64,000 bases of DNA from Hyphomicrobiaceae bacterium. Its GTDB lineage: Bacteria > Pseudomonadota > Alphaproteobacteria > Rhizobiales > Hyphomicrobiaceae. Numbering within the stretch: position 1 is the first letter of the stretch; each line of letters begins with the position of its first letter. The notes below the pieces were generated by a model, which did no database searches, was not told the origin of the DNA, and worked only from the letters and a program-made list of their open reading frames with translations. The translations under genes were made by a program, and so were the position numbers. Shown piece after piece: positions 37,099 through 46,243 of the stretch. The stretch is taken from positions 25,039-89,038 of the forward strand of contig JAJFHG010000049.1 of assembly GCA_021775735.1 (NCBI GenBank). The letters run 5' to 3'.

Positions 37099-37180
37099 TG
37101 TTTGAAGTCCTTTCAGAGTTTGTCGTGTTTGTGTTGTTCATTCGTTGATCGGGTAATGGCTCATGCTTGGGGGAGAGACA

Positions 37181-38764
37181 TCACTTCTTTTTTCCCTTTG
37201 ATCCGGGGAATTTCTTAAGCGGTGGCCCTCCAAGGCCAGGAACGCCGCCGCCGAGGCCGGGCAATCCACCATGTGGCAGGGCACCACCAAGACCAGGTAA
37301 GCCTTTGGGTGACGTGCCCTTGGGCAATCCGTCTGTTAAGTTTTCGGGCAGGCTTGCAAGCGCCTTTGGATCGAGCTTTGAAAGCTCATCCTGCATGGTT
37401 GCCATCTCTTCGTCGCTCGGAGCAGCGCCGCTACCGCCACCAAACATGCGGCTCATCATACCTTTGTTGCGGCCCATCTTCTTCATCATGTCCGCCATCT
37501 GGCGATGCATTTTTAGAAGCTTGTTGATTTCTTCAACGCGGGTGCCCGAACCAGCGGCAACGCGTTTTTTGCGTTTTGCATTCAGCAGTTTTGGGCTGCG
37601 CCGTTCCTTTGGCGTCATTGATGAAATGATCGCCTGTTGATGCGTGAGCACCTTGTCATCAATTTTGGCGCCCGCCATTTGCGATTTTAATTTGCCGACG
37701 CCGGGTAACATGGCGAGCATGCCGTCCATACCACCCATCTTCTGCATATGTTTGAGTTGGTCGGCGAGATCCTCCAAATCAAAAGCGCCCTTTTGCATTT
37801 TTTGGGCGATGGATTTGGCTTTGTCGACGTCAATGGTTTCTGCGGCTTTTTCAACCAAGGAAACCACATCACCCATGCCAAGGATGCGACCAGCTATGCG
37901 CTCCGGGTGAAAATCTTCAAGTGCGTCCCATTTTTCACCAACACCAACCAACTTAATTGGCTTGCCGGTGACAGCGCGCATCGACAATGCTGCACCACCG
38001 CGTCCATCACCATCAACCCGGGTCAGAACAATGCCTGTGATGCCAACGCGACTATCAAATGCTGTTGCTGTATTGACCGCATCTTGGCCGGTCAGGGCGT
38101 CGGCTACCAGCAAGACTTCATGTGGGTTGGCATTGCGTTTGACCTGTTCAACTTCGGCCATCAATTCGTCGTCGACGGTCACACGGCCAGCCGTATCAAG
38201 AAGGACAACATCATAGCCGCCAAGCTTTGCGGCCTCGCCAGCTCGTTTGGCAATTTCAAGCGGTGATTGGCCCGCGATGATGGGTAGTGTGGCAACGTTT
38301 GTTTGCTCGCCGAGAACGCGCAGTTGTTCTTGTGCTGCCGGGCGACGTGTATCAAGCGACGCCATCAATACTTTTTTCTTGTCGCGGTTTGTCAGGCGAT
38401 AAGCAATTTTCGCTGTCGACGTGGTTTTACCCGAGCCTTGTAGACCGACCATTAAAATAGAAACGGGAGGGGCCGCTAAAAGATTGATTGGATCTGCTTC
38501 AGACCCAAGCATCTCGACCATTTGATCGTGAACAATCTTGACGACCTGTTGACCCGGTGTGACCGATTTTAAGACTTCCTGGCCAATGGCTTTGTTTTTG
38601 ACTTTGTCGACAAAACTTTTGACAACATCCAAAGCGACGTCTGCTTCAAGAAGCGCGCGACGGACTTCGCGCATCGCCTCGTTAACGTCGGACTCAGAGA
38701 GGGCACCTCGTTTGGTGAGTTTATCAAAGACGCCTGAAAGACGATCTGAGAGGGTCTGAAACAT
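37181..38764 (-). CDS. ffh: Signal recognition particle protein Ffh
   Basis: The SRP GTPase that binds signal peptides and 4.5S RNA. The NG domain holds the P-loop GLQGSGKTTSTAK, DTRRPAAQEQL and DTAGR; the M domain has the methionine-rich MHRQMADMMKKMGRNKGMM. A Gly/Pro/Leu-rich tail with repeats of PGLGG ends it, longer than usual (527 residues). The start at 38764 (MFQTLSDRL) is the family start. Its receptor ftsY is also in this window (43213-44436). The leader has a strong hairpin at 38812-38840. Confidence 0.97.
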   Translation of the reverse strand: MFQTLSDRLSGVFDKLTKRGALSESDVNEAMREVRRALLEADVALDVVKSFVDKVKNKAIGQEVLKSVTPGQQVVKIVHDQMVEMLGSEADPINLLAAPPVSILMVGLQGSGKTTSTAKIAYRLTNRDKKKVLMASLDTRRPAAQEQLRVLGEQTNVATLPIIAGQSPLEIAKRAGEAAKLGGYDVVLLDTAGRVTVDDELMAEVEQVKRNANPHEVLLVADALTGQDAVNTATAFDSRVGITGIVLTRVDGDGRGGAALSMRAVTGKPIKLVGVGEKWDALEDFHPERIAGRILGMGDVVSLVEKAAETIDVDKAKSIAQKMQKGAFDLEDLADQLKHMQKMGGMDGMLAMLPGVGKLKSQMAGAKIDDKVLTHQQAIISSMTPKERRSPKLLNAKRKKRVAAGSGTRVEEINKLLKMHRQMADMMKKMGRNKGMMSRMFGGGSGAAPSDEEMATMQDELSKLDPKALASLPENLTDGLPKGTSPKGLPGLGGALPHGGLPGLGGGVPGLGGPPLKKFPGSKGKKK

Positions 38765-38811
38765 TTGGGCGACAAGCCTTTTTTGAAGTTTCAATCGGCA
38801 AACGTACGACG

Positions 38812-38840
38812 CACCCGCGGGCGAAACTCGCTGGCGGGTG
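38812..38840 (-). other. Hairpin in the ffh leader
   Basis: CACCCGC pairs with GCGGGTG (38812-38818, 38834-38840) and GCGA with TCGC inside. It lies 48 nt upstream of the ffh ATG. No T-run follows on the minus strand, so it is not a terminator; a leader control structure is possible. Confidence 0.4.
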
Positions 38841-39177
38841 TTGACCTCCCTGCCTCCCGCGCTCTCCAAGTCTGGTGCGCATGTGCAGGGCGGCGGCTCT
38901 GATTTTCAGGGCCAAATGAAATATGGAGGCACCATCTTGGATCGTCCGGGTCTTGTCAACTGTCCGAGGACTTCCAAAAGCTGCTTTTAATTCAGGGACC
39001 TGCGGCAGAAGTGCGCATCATGGATGGGGGTTGCGTGTCGCTGGTGGAACAGGTCAGCCTTAGAATTGCGGGAATTGCTTTGGATAACCTAAAAAGCTTT
39101 GGCCGGGGTGGGGTGCCCAGGGCTAGAACGAGACCCAGTTGTAGCGCGCGTAGATGGCGCAGCAGGAGATGGCAGGC
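38841..39177. other. Intergenic stretch between ffh and the EF-hand lipoprotein gene
   Basis: About 340 bp with no credible gene on either strand. It must contain the divergent promoters of ffh (-) and the lipoprotein (+). I looked for 4.5S RNA here because of ffh: CAGGTCAG occurs near 39050, but the rest of the conserved loop is absent. Confidence 0.5.
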
Positions 39178-39723
39178 ATGCCCAAATGGCGGATATTAAT
39201 CGCGGCAGGATGCGGGTTCGCTATCGCTGTTGCCGGGGGCTGTTCTGGAAATCCATTTGGTTCCGGCAATCCATTTAATTCCGGCCCGAGCAAGTTTGAT
39301 GTGACCTTCATCAGTGCTGCGGAAACCTGGGACCTCGATAAAGATGCAGTCGTGACCTGCGCGGAGTGGCAACAATATGCACTGTCAGCACACACGGAGG
39401 CGGACGGTGATGGTGATGGTAGTCTCACCCAACCGGAATATGTCAACATGGCGCGCAGTGACCGGTTATTTGATGTTGCGACTTTGAAATACTACGACCG
39501 CAATTCAGATGGTCGTGTGTCGCGTGAAGAATTAACAGGTCATAAGAACCGCGCGTTTGAATTGCTCGACAAAAACAGTGATTGCAAAATTGAGCGCAAC
39601 GAAAAAGTGCAAGTCCGCTATAAGGCTAAAAAGAAAGATACAGATTATTCAGGTGAGGCTGCCAAAAATCCAACTGGTGGCGGGCCCGGGCCTGGAGGTT
39701 ACCTCCAACCCGGATCGGACTGA
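39178..39723 (+). CDS. EF-hand calcium-binding lipoprotein
   Basis: The N-terminus MPKWRILIAAGCGFAIAVAG is a signal peptide leading to the lipobox cysteine (VAGGC). Four EF-hand-like loops follow: DLDKDAVVTCAEW, DGDGDGSLTQPEY, DRNSDGRVSREEL and DKNSDCKIERNE; the second and third keep the Asp ladder best. A Gly/Pro-rich tail ends the protein. It probably sits on the periplasmic face of the outer or inner membrane and binds calcium. The start at 39178 is preferred over 39154 and 39169 because AGGAG lies 9 nt before it. Confidence 0.85.
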   Translation: MPKWRILIAAGCGFAIAVAGGCSGNPFGSGNPFNSGPSKFDVTFISAAETWDLDKDAVVTCAEWQQYALSAHTEADGDGDGSLTQPEYVNMARSDRLFDVATLKYYDRNSDGRVSREELTGHKNRAFELLDKNSDCKIERNEKVQVRYKAKKKDTDYSGEAAKNPTGGGPGPGGYLQPGSD

Positions 39724-39743
39724 CAGCATCGACCTGGTTGAAG

Positions 39744-40916
39744 CTAGTCTTTAGGCGTCAGTTTCAGCACCTTGCCGTTTGGGTCATCGGTGAGCACCCA
39801 AAGCGCGCCATTCGGACCTTGTCTGACATCGCGAATGCGTTCCCCCAGATCGACAAGTAATTTTTCCTCACCCACAACCTTACCGTCCTTGAGAACGAGT
39901 CGTGCCAGGTGTTGTCCACCCAAGCCGCCAACGAACGCGTTTCCCCTCCAATTAGGGAATAAGTCGGCATCGTAGAAGGCAAGGCTTGAGGTCGCGATAG
40001 ACGGGTCCCAATAGTAGACCGGTTGCTCTAAGCCCTCTTTCTTTTGGCCTTCTCCGATCGGCAAGTAAGTGTAATCACGGCCATAGGTGATGATCGGCCA
40101 GCCATAATTTTTGCCTTTCTTTGGAAGATTGAGTTCATCACCGCCGCGTGCACCATGTTCAATTGTCCATAGTTCTCCCGTGGCGGGATTGATCGCAGCG
40201 CCCTGCACGTTGCGATGACCAAGTGACCAGATTTCGGGCCGCCATCCTTCAAGTTTTGGATTGTCGTCTGGCACAGAGCCATCTCGATTGATGCGGATAA
40301 CCTTACCAAGATGCCCGTTTGGGTTTTGCGCCTGTTTGCGCACAATTCCACGATCTCCGGTGGTTACGAATAAAGTGCCATCAGGTGCAAAGATCAAACG
40401 CGATCCAAAATGAAGATTGGAGGCAATCGCAGGTTGCTGGCTAAAAATGACTTTGACATCGTTGAGAGCCCCGCTACCTGAATCAGAAAGTTCCAATTTG
40501 GCGCGGGCGACCGTCGTACCGTTTTTAAATCCTTCGCGCGATTCTGCATAAGACAGAAAAATTTCGCCACTGGTTGGATAGTCCGGCGCAAGTCGTACAT
40601 CCAGCAATCCGCCCTGACCTGAGACAAGAACCTTCGGCACACCGCTGATCGGTTCTGAGATCGTCCCATCGCCAGAGACAATACGCAGACGACCGACACG
40701 CTCGCTAACCAGCATGCGGCCATCGGGTAAAAACTGAAGGCCCCACGGGTGGGCGAGGCCGGTTGCGACCTCAGTCACGGTGATCGGCGTTTTGGGGAGC
40801 GCTGGTGCCTGGGTCTGTTCAGCCTGGGCTGGCAGGGCCATGCTGGCCATGGCGGCCAACATAGCAAGGCCAATCCCGAGACTGCGGGCCCTTGATAGGT
40901 GGGGTTGGCTCAACAT
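39744..40916 (-). CDS. PQQ-dependent sugar dehydrogenase (YliI/soluble aldose dehydrogenase type)
   Basis: A periplasmic six-bladed beta-propeller of the GSDH/YliI family. After a signal peptide (ends PAQAE) come GLAHPWGLQFLPDG, GQGGLLDVRLAPDY, TGDRG, LGHRNVQGAAINP and EHGARGGDELN, the family landmarks around the PQQ and calcium sites. It probably oxidises aldose sugars and passes electrons to the respiratory chain; substrate not known. It is convergent with the EF-hand gene (20-nt gap) and divergent from dapF. Confidence 0.9.
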   Translation of the reverse strand: MLSQPHLSRARSLGIGLAMLAAMASMALPAQAEQTQAPALPKTPITVTEVATGLAHPWGLQFLPDGRMLVSERVGRLRIVSGDGTISEPISGVPKVLVSGQGGLLDVRLAPDYPTSGEIFLSYAESREGFKNGTTVARAKLELSDSGSGALNDVKVIFSQQPAIASNLHFGSRLIFAPDGTLFVTTGDRGIVRKQAQNPNGHLGKVIRINRDGSVPDDNPKLEGWRPEIWSLGHRNVQGAAINPATGELWTIEHGARGGDELNLPKKGKNYGWPIITYGRDYTYLPIGEGQKKEGLEQPVYYWDPSIATSSLAFYDADLFPNWRGNAFVGGLGGQHLARLVLKDGKVVGEEKLLVDLGERIRDVRQGPNGALWVLTDDPNGKVLKLTPKD

Positions 40917-41044
40917 TTAGGATGTCCTCCCTCAAAAAAGCCCTGATGGCTGTCATTTGGATATGGTGGCTTTTGGGCCAAGCGTCTAGGCCTTTTATCG
41001 CTGGGTTTGTATCCAGGGCATCAATAGCCATATAAGGCGTCATC

Positions 41045-41905
41045 ATGACGGCAACTTCGCTCAAATTCCGCAAAATGAATGGTCTCGGCAACGAGATCCT
41101 GGTTGTTGATGCGCGTGGTACAAAGACCATATTTGCGCCCGATGCTCTCAGATCAATCGCCGCTCATCCTGCGACTCAGTTTGATCAGTTGATGGCGCTC
41201 TATGATCCACAAACTGCGGGCACTGAATCCTTTGTACGCATTTTTAATGCTGACGGTTCAGAAGTTGGTGCCTGTGGCAATGGCACACGCTGTGTTGGCT
41301 GGGCGCTTTATACCGATACCGGCAAAGCCAAGACAAGAATCGAGACAGATGCAGGCTCCCTGGCCATTTCGGTGGACTCGATCGAGCGCATTACCGTTGA
41401 TATGGGTGAACCCAATTTTGATTGGGAGGCGATCCCGCTTGGCGAAGAGTTTCGCGATACCCGCGCCATAGAATTGCAGATCGGTCCGATCGATGCGCCT
41501 GTGCTGCATTCGCCGTCCGTTGTAAATATCGGCAACCCGCATGCTGTGTTCTGGGTCGATGATGTTGCAGATCACGACCTTGGCCGCTTTGGACCACTGT
41601 TGGAACATCATCCCGTGTTTCCGGAAGGTGCTAACATTACACTGGCACAAGTCGTCTCTTCCACCCGCGTGATCGCACGGACCTGGGAGCGTGGCGCTGG
41701 GCTGACCAAAGCCTGCGGTACAGCAGCCTGCGCTGTTTTAGTTACTGGCGCACGCAAGCGACTGTTGGCACGTGAAGCCACAGTCAATGTGCCCGGTGGT
41801 GATCTTCAGATCGCGTGGACAGCTGATAATCGGATCCTTATGACAGGTCCGGTCGTACTTGAGAGTGAAGGCCAGCTTAAGATTTCTGAGCTTGAAGGTG
41901 CTTAA
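41045..41905 (+). CDS. dapF: Diaminopimelate epimerase
   Basis: Interconverts LL- and meso-diaminopimelate for lysine and peptidoglycan. Both catalytic cysteines are visible: ACGNGTRCVG (first) and TKACGTAACAV (second), with MNGLGNEILVVD at the N-terminus. The length of 286 fits. It is the first gene of a plus-strand run dapF-mtaB-ftsY-ispZ, with 39 nt to mtaB. Confidence 0.97.
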   Translation: MTATSLKFRKMNGLGNEILVVDARGTKTIFAPDALRSIAAHPATQFDQLMALYDPQTAGTESFVRIFNADGSEVGACGNGTRCVGWALYTDTGKAKTRIETDAGSLAISVDSIERITVDMGEPNFDWEAIPLGEEFRDTRAIELQIGPIDAPVLHSPSVVNIGNPHAVFWVDDVADHDLGRFGPLLEHHPVFPEGANITLAQVVSSTRVIARTWERGAGLTKACGTAACAVLVTGARKRLLAREATVNVPGGDLQIAWTADNRILMTGPVVLESEGQLKISELEGA

Positions 41906-41944
41906 ATCAGGCTTGTGTTGTCGAGACCTAACAAAGACGAGTGA

Positions 41945-43216
41945 ATGTCAAAGCCAGAAATCATAACGCTGGGATGCCGACTTAACGCTTATGAGTCTGA
42001 GGTCATGCGTGCTCATGCCGATGCCTCCGGCTTGGACGATGCGGTCATTGTCAATACCTGTGCAGTCACTGGCGAAGCCGTGCGTCAAGCAAAGCAGACC
42101 ATCCGCAAGATTCGTAGGGAGAAGCCATCAGCGCGGGTGATTGTCACCGGGTGTGCCGCACAAATTGACCCACATCGTTTTTCTAAGATGGATGAAGTGG
42201 ATCATGTCATTGGCAACGATGACAAGATGCAACGCACAACGTTTCTGAACTTGGTCAATACCAGCGCTGAACCGATTATGGTGACGGACATCATGACGGT
42301 TCATGAAACAGCAGCACCGCTCATCGATGGGTTTGGCGCGCGGTCGCGCGCTTTTGTTCAGGTGCAAAACGGCTGCGATCATCGTTGCACATTTTGCATT
42401 ATTCCTTATGGCCGTGGTCCGGCGCGGTCTGTGCCCGCAGGTGTTGTGGTTGATCAAATCACACGACTGGTTGAGGCGGGCTACAGGGAAGTTGTGCTGA
42501 CCGGCGTTGATCTCACCTCATATGGAGTTGATTTGCCGGGTAAGGCAACACTTGGCCAACTCACTCAGCAGATTTTGCGCCACGTGCCAAATCTAGAGCG
42601 CTTGCGTTTGTCGTCCATTGATCAAGTGGAAGCAGATCAGTATTTGTACGATGCCATTGCAGATGATGATCGCTTGATGCCGCATTTTCATCTTTCAATG
42701 CAGGCCGGCGATGACATGATTTTGAAGCGCATGAAGCGGCGCCATCTCAGAAGTGATGCCATTGCATTTTGTGATCGCGTACGAAGTTTAAGGCCTGATG
42801 TTGTCTTTGGCGCGGACCTGATTGCGGGCTTTCCAACTGAAACCGACGAAATGTTTGAAAATACGGAACGCCTGATTGAAGAGTGTGGCTTGACCTACCT
42901 TCATGTGTTTCCGTTTTCACCACGTGAGGGCACACCCGCAGCCCGCATGCCACAGCTTGAGCGTCGCGTGATCAAGGCCCGCGCTGAACGCCTGCGTGCA
43001 CGTGGCGAAGCGCGCGTTGGTAAGTTTATGGAGTCCCAAGTTGGGGCTGACCGCCAGGTGTTGATGGAGCGCCAAGACCTCGGCCGCACAGAGCATTTTG
43101 CAGAAGTCCATGTGGCGGGCATTGATAAGCTGGATGAAAGAACTATTGGTTCAGTTCAACAGGTGCACGTGACAGCATCACGTGACGGTCATTTGATTGG
43201 TGAGGTTGCGGCGTGA
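41945..43216 (+). CDS. mtaB: tRNA (N6-threonylcarbamoyladenosine(37)-C2)-methylthiotransferase MtaB
   Basis: A radical-SAM methylthiotransferase converting t6A37 to ms2t6A37. The N-terminal cluster domain has LGCRLNAYESEVM, VNTCAVT and VTGCAAQ cysteines; the radical-SAM motif is NGCDHRCTFCIIPYGRG; a TRAM-like segment ends it. MtaB rather than MiaB is indicated by TLGCRLN and the CIIPYGRG form. The stop overlaps the GTG of ftsY by 4 nt (GTGA). Confidence 0.94.
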   Translation: MSKPEIITLGCRLNAYESEVMRAHADASGLDDAVIVNTCAVTGEAVRQAKQTIRKIRREKPSARVIVTGCAAQIDPHRFSKMDEVDHVIGNDDKMQRTTFLNLVNTSAEPIMVTDIMTVHETAAPLIDGFGARSRAFVQVQNGCDHRCTFCIIPYGRGPARSVPAGVVVDQITRLVEAGYREVVLTGVDLTSYGVDLPGKATLGQLTQQILRHVPNLERLRLSSIDQVEADQYLYDAIADDDRLMPHFHLSMQAGDDMILKRMKRRHLRSDAIAFCDRVRSLRPDVVFGADLIAGFPTETDEMFENTERLIEECGLTYLHVFPFSPREGTPAARMPQLERRVIKARAERLRARGEARVGKFMESQVGADRQVLMERQDLGRTEHFAEVHVAGIDKLDERTIGSVQQVHVTASRDGHLIGEVAA

Positions 43217-44436
43217 GCCAAAAGAAATCGAAACCGGGCGGGTTTTTCGGAAAATTATTTGGCTCGGATGCGGGCGATAGTGACCCCAAAAATCAACAGA
43301 CGGCCGCATCGGACAATGGCGTTCCAGATGAGCCAGTGGTCCAAGTTGAAACACCACATGAGCCCGTTGCCCAAGATCATGTCGTGGATGAGGGATCCCC
43401 AACGGTTGCTCTGGATGGACAAGCTCTAGGTGATCGGCAAACAGACGTGCCAGATGCTGAGACGATACCGTCTCAAGAAACGGATGATGAGCCCGACCCA
43501 TCGCTTGTCGCCAAACCCGAAAAACAGTCCTGGGTATCCCGTCTTTCGAAAGGTCTCAGCAAAACCTCGTCGCGCCTTAGTCAGGGCATTTCCAGTCTGT
43601 TCACACAGCAAAAGTTAGATGAGGACACGCTTGATGATTTTGAAGACATTCTGATTCAAGCTGATCTTGGTGTTGAGACCGCGATGCGTATTCGCAACCA
43701 AATTTCTGCAGGTCGTTATGACAAAGGTATCACGTCAGAAGATGTCCAAACCATTTTGGCAAATGAAGTTGAACGCGTTTTAGCGCCAACGGCAAAAGCA
43801 CTTGAGATCAAGCCATCACACAGCCCACATGTCATTCTGGTCGTTGGGGTCAACGGTTCTGGCAAGACAACAACAATTGGCAAGCTTGCAGCGCAGTACA
43901 AGTCTGACGGCCACAATGTGATGATTGCAGCCGGTGATACGTTTCGTGCAGCCGCGATTGATCAACTCAAAGTTTGGGGTGAGCGCGCTGATGTTCGCGT
44001 AATGTCGAGCGCCGTCGGCTCCGATGCTTCTGGGCTTGCGTTCGATGCATTAAAGGCAGCGCAGAACGACGGCGTGGATGTGTTGCTGGTTGATACAGCG
44101 GGTCGTTTGCAGAACAAACAGGCCTTGATGGAGGAGCTTGAGAAGGTCATCCGCGTCATTCGCAAGCTAGCACCCGATGCGCCACATGATAGTTTGCTGG
44201 TCCTGGATGCGACGACCGGCCAAAATGCCATGGGACAGGTGGAAGCGTTTCGAAGTACAGCAGGCGTCAGCGGCCTGATCATGACAAAATTGGATGGCAC
44301 GGCCAGAGGCGGCATTTTGGTGGCTATTGCCGCCAAATATGGGCTGCCGGTGCATGCAATCGGGATTGGTGAGGGAATAGACGATCTACAACCTTTTGAC
44401 GCCGCTGATTTTGCAGCAGCCATCGCAGGGCGTTAG
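43213..44436 (+). CDS. ftsY: Signal recognition particle receptor FtsY
   Basis: The membrane-associated SRP receptor GTPase. A highly acidic A domain of about 90 residues leads into the NG domain, with GVNGSGKTTTIGKLAAQY (P-loop), AAGDTFRAAAIDQL, VDTAGRLQNK, LVLDATTGQNA and TKLDGTARGG. The GTG start is coupled to mtaB. It partners Ffh (37181-38764). Confidence 0.97.
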   Translation: MSQKKSKPGGFFGKLFGSDAGDSDPKNQQTAASDNGVPDEPVVQVETPHEPVAQDHVVDEGSPTVALDGQALGDRQTDVPDAETIPSQETDDEPDPSLVAKPEKQSWVSRLSKGLSKTSSRLSQGISSLFTQQKLDEDTLDDFEDILIQADLGVETAMRIRNQISAGRYDKGITSEDVQTILANEVERVLAPTAKALEIKPSHSPHVILVVGVNGSGKTTTIGKLAAQYKSDGHNVMIAAGDTFRAAAIDQLKVWGERADVRVMSSAVGSDASGLAFDALKAAQNDGVDVLLVDTAGRLQNKQALMEELEKVIRVIRKLAPDAPHDSLLVLDATTGQNAMGQVEAFRSTAGVSGLIMTKLDGTARGGILVAIAAKYGLPVHAIGIGEGIDDLQPFDAADFAAAIAGR

Positions 44437-44531
44437 GTACGAGGTAGGGTCCAGATGATAGAACTGGATCTTGGGTGGTGATGGGCACATACATACAAAA
44501 TACGCCGACAGGGAATGGTGGCTAAAACATA

Positions 44532-45146
44532 ATGAGCAAACGTCGGCGGTTTTATCCATTTAATGCCGAGCAGACTGTGAACATTTTGGGCGAGTTTGGA
44601 CCACTCGTGCTGATGTTTGTTGTCAATGCCATCTACAATATTAATGCGGGCACATGGGCACTAATCTTGTCCACCATCGTCTCGATCATTGGCATGTATG
44701 TGGTGCTCCGCAGGTTTCCGGTCTTCCCGCTGATCGCCTCAAGTGTAACCATCATCTTCGGCACTCTCACGCTGATTACCGGTGATGCGATGTGGGTGCA
44801 GATAAAAGTCACCATATTTAATGCACTTTTTGCTGGATTTTTATTCCTGGGACTGTGGCTAAATAAGAACTTTTTCAAATACGTATTTGAGCAAACGTTC
44901 CACTATACCAAGCGCGGATGGGACTTGTTTACATGGAGTTTTGCTTGGTTTTTTGTGTTGACAGCCGTGGCAAATGAGTTTGTTCGCCTGACGTTCATAG
45001 ATGATCAGATGTACTCGATACTTGGCTACTCAACCGATGGTGTCGGCGTTTGGATCTTGTTCAAGATTGTCGTGGTTATGCCATTGAGTGGCATTTACGC
45101 TTGGCTGTTGACGCGCTGGATGGGCCGTCATCACATTGATCCGTAA
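44532..45146 (+). CDS. ispZ: Inner membrane-spanning protein IspZ/YciB, copy 1
   Basis: A septation protein A-type membrane protein of about five or six helices with LGEFGPLVLMFVVNAIYNIN at the N-terminus, FGTLTLITGDAMWVQIKVTI and FALFAWF-type central blocks, and VANEFVRL. The family acts in cell-envelope growth and division; the exact role is unclear. A second, diverged copy lies 230 nt downstream. Copy 1 is longer at the C-terminus. Confidence 0.85.
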   Translation: MSKRRRFYPFNAEQTVNILGEFGPLVLMFVVNAIYNINAGTWALILSTIVSIIGMYVVLRRFPVFPLIASSVTIIFGTLTLITGDAMWVQIKVTIFNALFAGFLFLGLWLNKNFFKYVFEQTFHYTKRGWDLFTWSFAWFFVLTAVANEFVRLTFIDDQMYSILGYSTDGVGVWILFKIVVVMPLSGIYAWLLTRWMGRHHIDP

Positions 45147-45253
45147 CGTGCGGTCTCAACTTCTAAATGGAGTTCAACCTTGCAGGCTTTAGAGTTGAAT
45201 GCCTGTTAGATGGCTGGTGACACATTCAAACCATCCTGAAGGTGTGCAAAAAA

Positions 45254-45379
45254 ATGGATCGTGTCGAGGAGTTTCAAACCGCGCTTGCGCGTCTCGTACC
45301 CATCCCTATTTTGAGCATGAGTGAAGGCGCAAAAAAGGGTATGTCCCTAAGGCAGGATTTTGAAAGGAAAGTTAGATGA
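45254..45379 (+). CDS. Possible 41-residue small protein upstream of the second ispZ
   Basis: An open frame begins with ATG (MDRVEEFQTALARLVPIPIL) and ends KKGMSLRQDFERKVR, with its TGA overlapping the ATG of the next gene (ATGA). The tight overlap suggests translational coupling. No Shine-Dalgarno is evident (AAAAAA before the ATG), so it may be a leader rather than a stable protein. Confidence 0.3.
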   Translation: MDRVEEFQTALARLVPIPILSMSEGAKKGMSLRQDFERKVR

Positions 45380-45960
45380 GCGATGCTGACGGTGTTGGTG
45401 ACAAACGCGCACCGCAACAGGAAAAGCAGGGCTTGAAGTTACTTATTGAACTTGGCCCATTGCTCATATTCTTCGCTGTTTATGCCAAATTTGGTATCTT
45501 CGCGGCGACTGGCGTGCTGATGGCGACCACGTTGGTCTCGCTTATCGCGTCAAAGATTTTACTTGGTCATATCACCGTTATGCCGATCGTCACGGCGGTG
45601 ATTGTCACCATTTTTGGTGGTCTCACACTTTGGCTTCAAGACGCGACATTCATCAAGATGAAGCCGACGATCGTCAATGTGTTGTTTGCCGGTGTGTTGG
45701 CCGCTGGATTGTTTATCAAACGACCATTCTTGAAGTTGCTGTTTGACGAGGCCTTTCAATTGACAGACCTCGGTTGGACCAAGCTCACGTTACGCTGGAT
45801 CGGATTCTTTCTGTTTGTTGCAGTTCTCAATGAAGTAGTTTGGAGAAATTTCTCTGAAACAACTTGGGTTAACTTCAAGGTTTTTGGAATACTTCCTTTG
45901 ACGATGGTTTTTGCAGCAGCTCAGATCAAGCTCATTCAAAAGTATGCAAATAGCGCCTAA
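45376..45960 (+). CDS. Inner membrane-spanning protein IspZ/YciB, copy 2
   Basis: The same family as copy 1: IELGPLLIFFAVYAKFGIFA, VTIFGGLTLWLQDATFIKMKPTI and NVLFAGVLAAGLFIKRPFLK, then LNEVVWRNFSETTWVNFK. Copy 2 (194 residues) keeps the more canonical WRNFSETTWVNFKVFG motif, so it may be the ancestral-type gene and copy 1 the divergent one. GAAAGGAAAGTTAG before the ATG provides a ribosome site. Confidence 0.87.
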   Translation: MSDADGVGDKRAPQQEKQGLKLLIELGPLLIFFAVYAKFGIFAATGVLMATTLVSLIASKILLGHITVMPIVTAVIVTIFGGLTLWLQDATFIKMKPTIVNVLFAGVLAAGLFIKRPFLKLLFDEAFQLTDLGWTKLTLRWIGFFLFVAVLNEVVWRNFSETTWVNFKVFGILPLTMVFAAAQIKLIQKYANSA

Positions 45961-46243
45961 GTCCCCACTAGGGCTGTCTAAAAAATAGGTAATAACTACG
46001 TGGTTTGCAGCTAATAAATCTTTATAAAGACTATCGGCGCACAAACGGATACCCCGGTTATTGTTGGTTTTATTTTAGTTTTTGTTGATGATGGATTTTT
46101 TTTTACTGGACGTCTTGGATTCAGTGCCATTTTTTACTAATTGAATGGTCTCTTTATCGTAAATGTAAAAGATAGGGATGATTTCCTGTGAACTAAGGCT
46201 CTGTCCTTTACGTAAGCGGATATACTGGGATTGGTGCGGGATT

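Noticed and set aside
39030..39110. Possible 4.5S RNA (ffs) near ffh
   Set aside because: CAGGTCAG is present, but the rest of the conserved loop (GGAAG...AGCAGCC) is missing and no SRP-type stem can be drawn.
43170..43190. Palindrome ATCACGTGAC near the mtaB end
   Set aside because: Short E-box-like match within coding sequence; no parS extension.
45790..46044. 84-residue minus-strand frame
   Set aside because: It overlaps the conserved 3' end of ispZ copy 2 and has no ribosome site.
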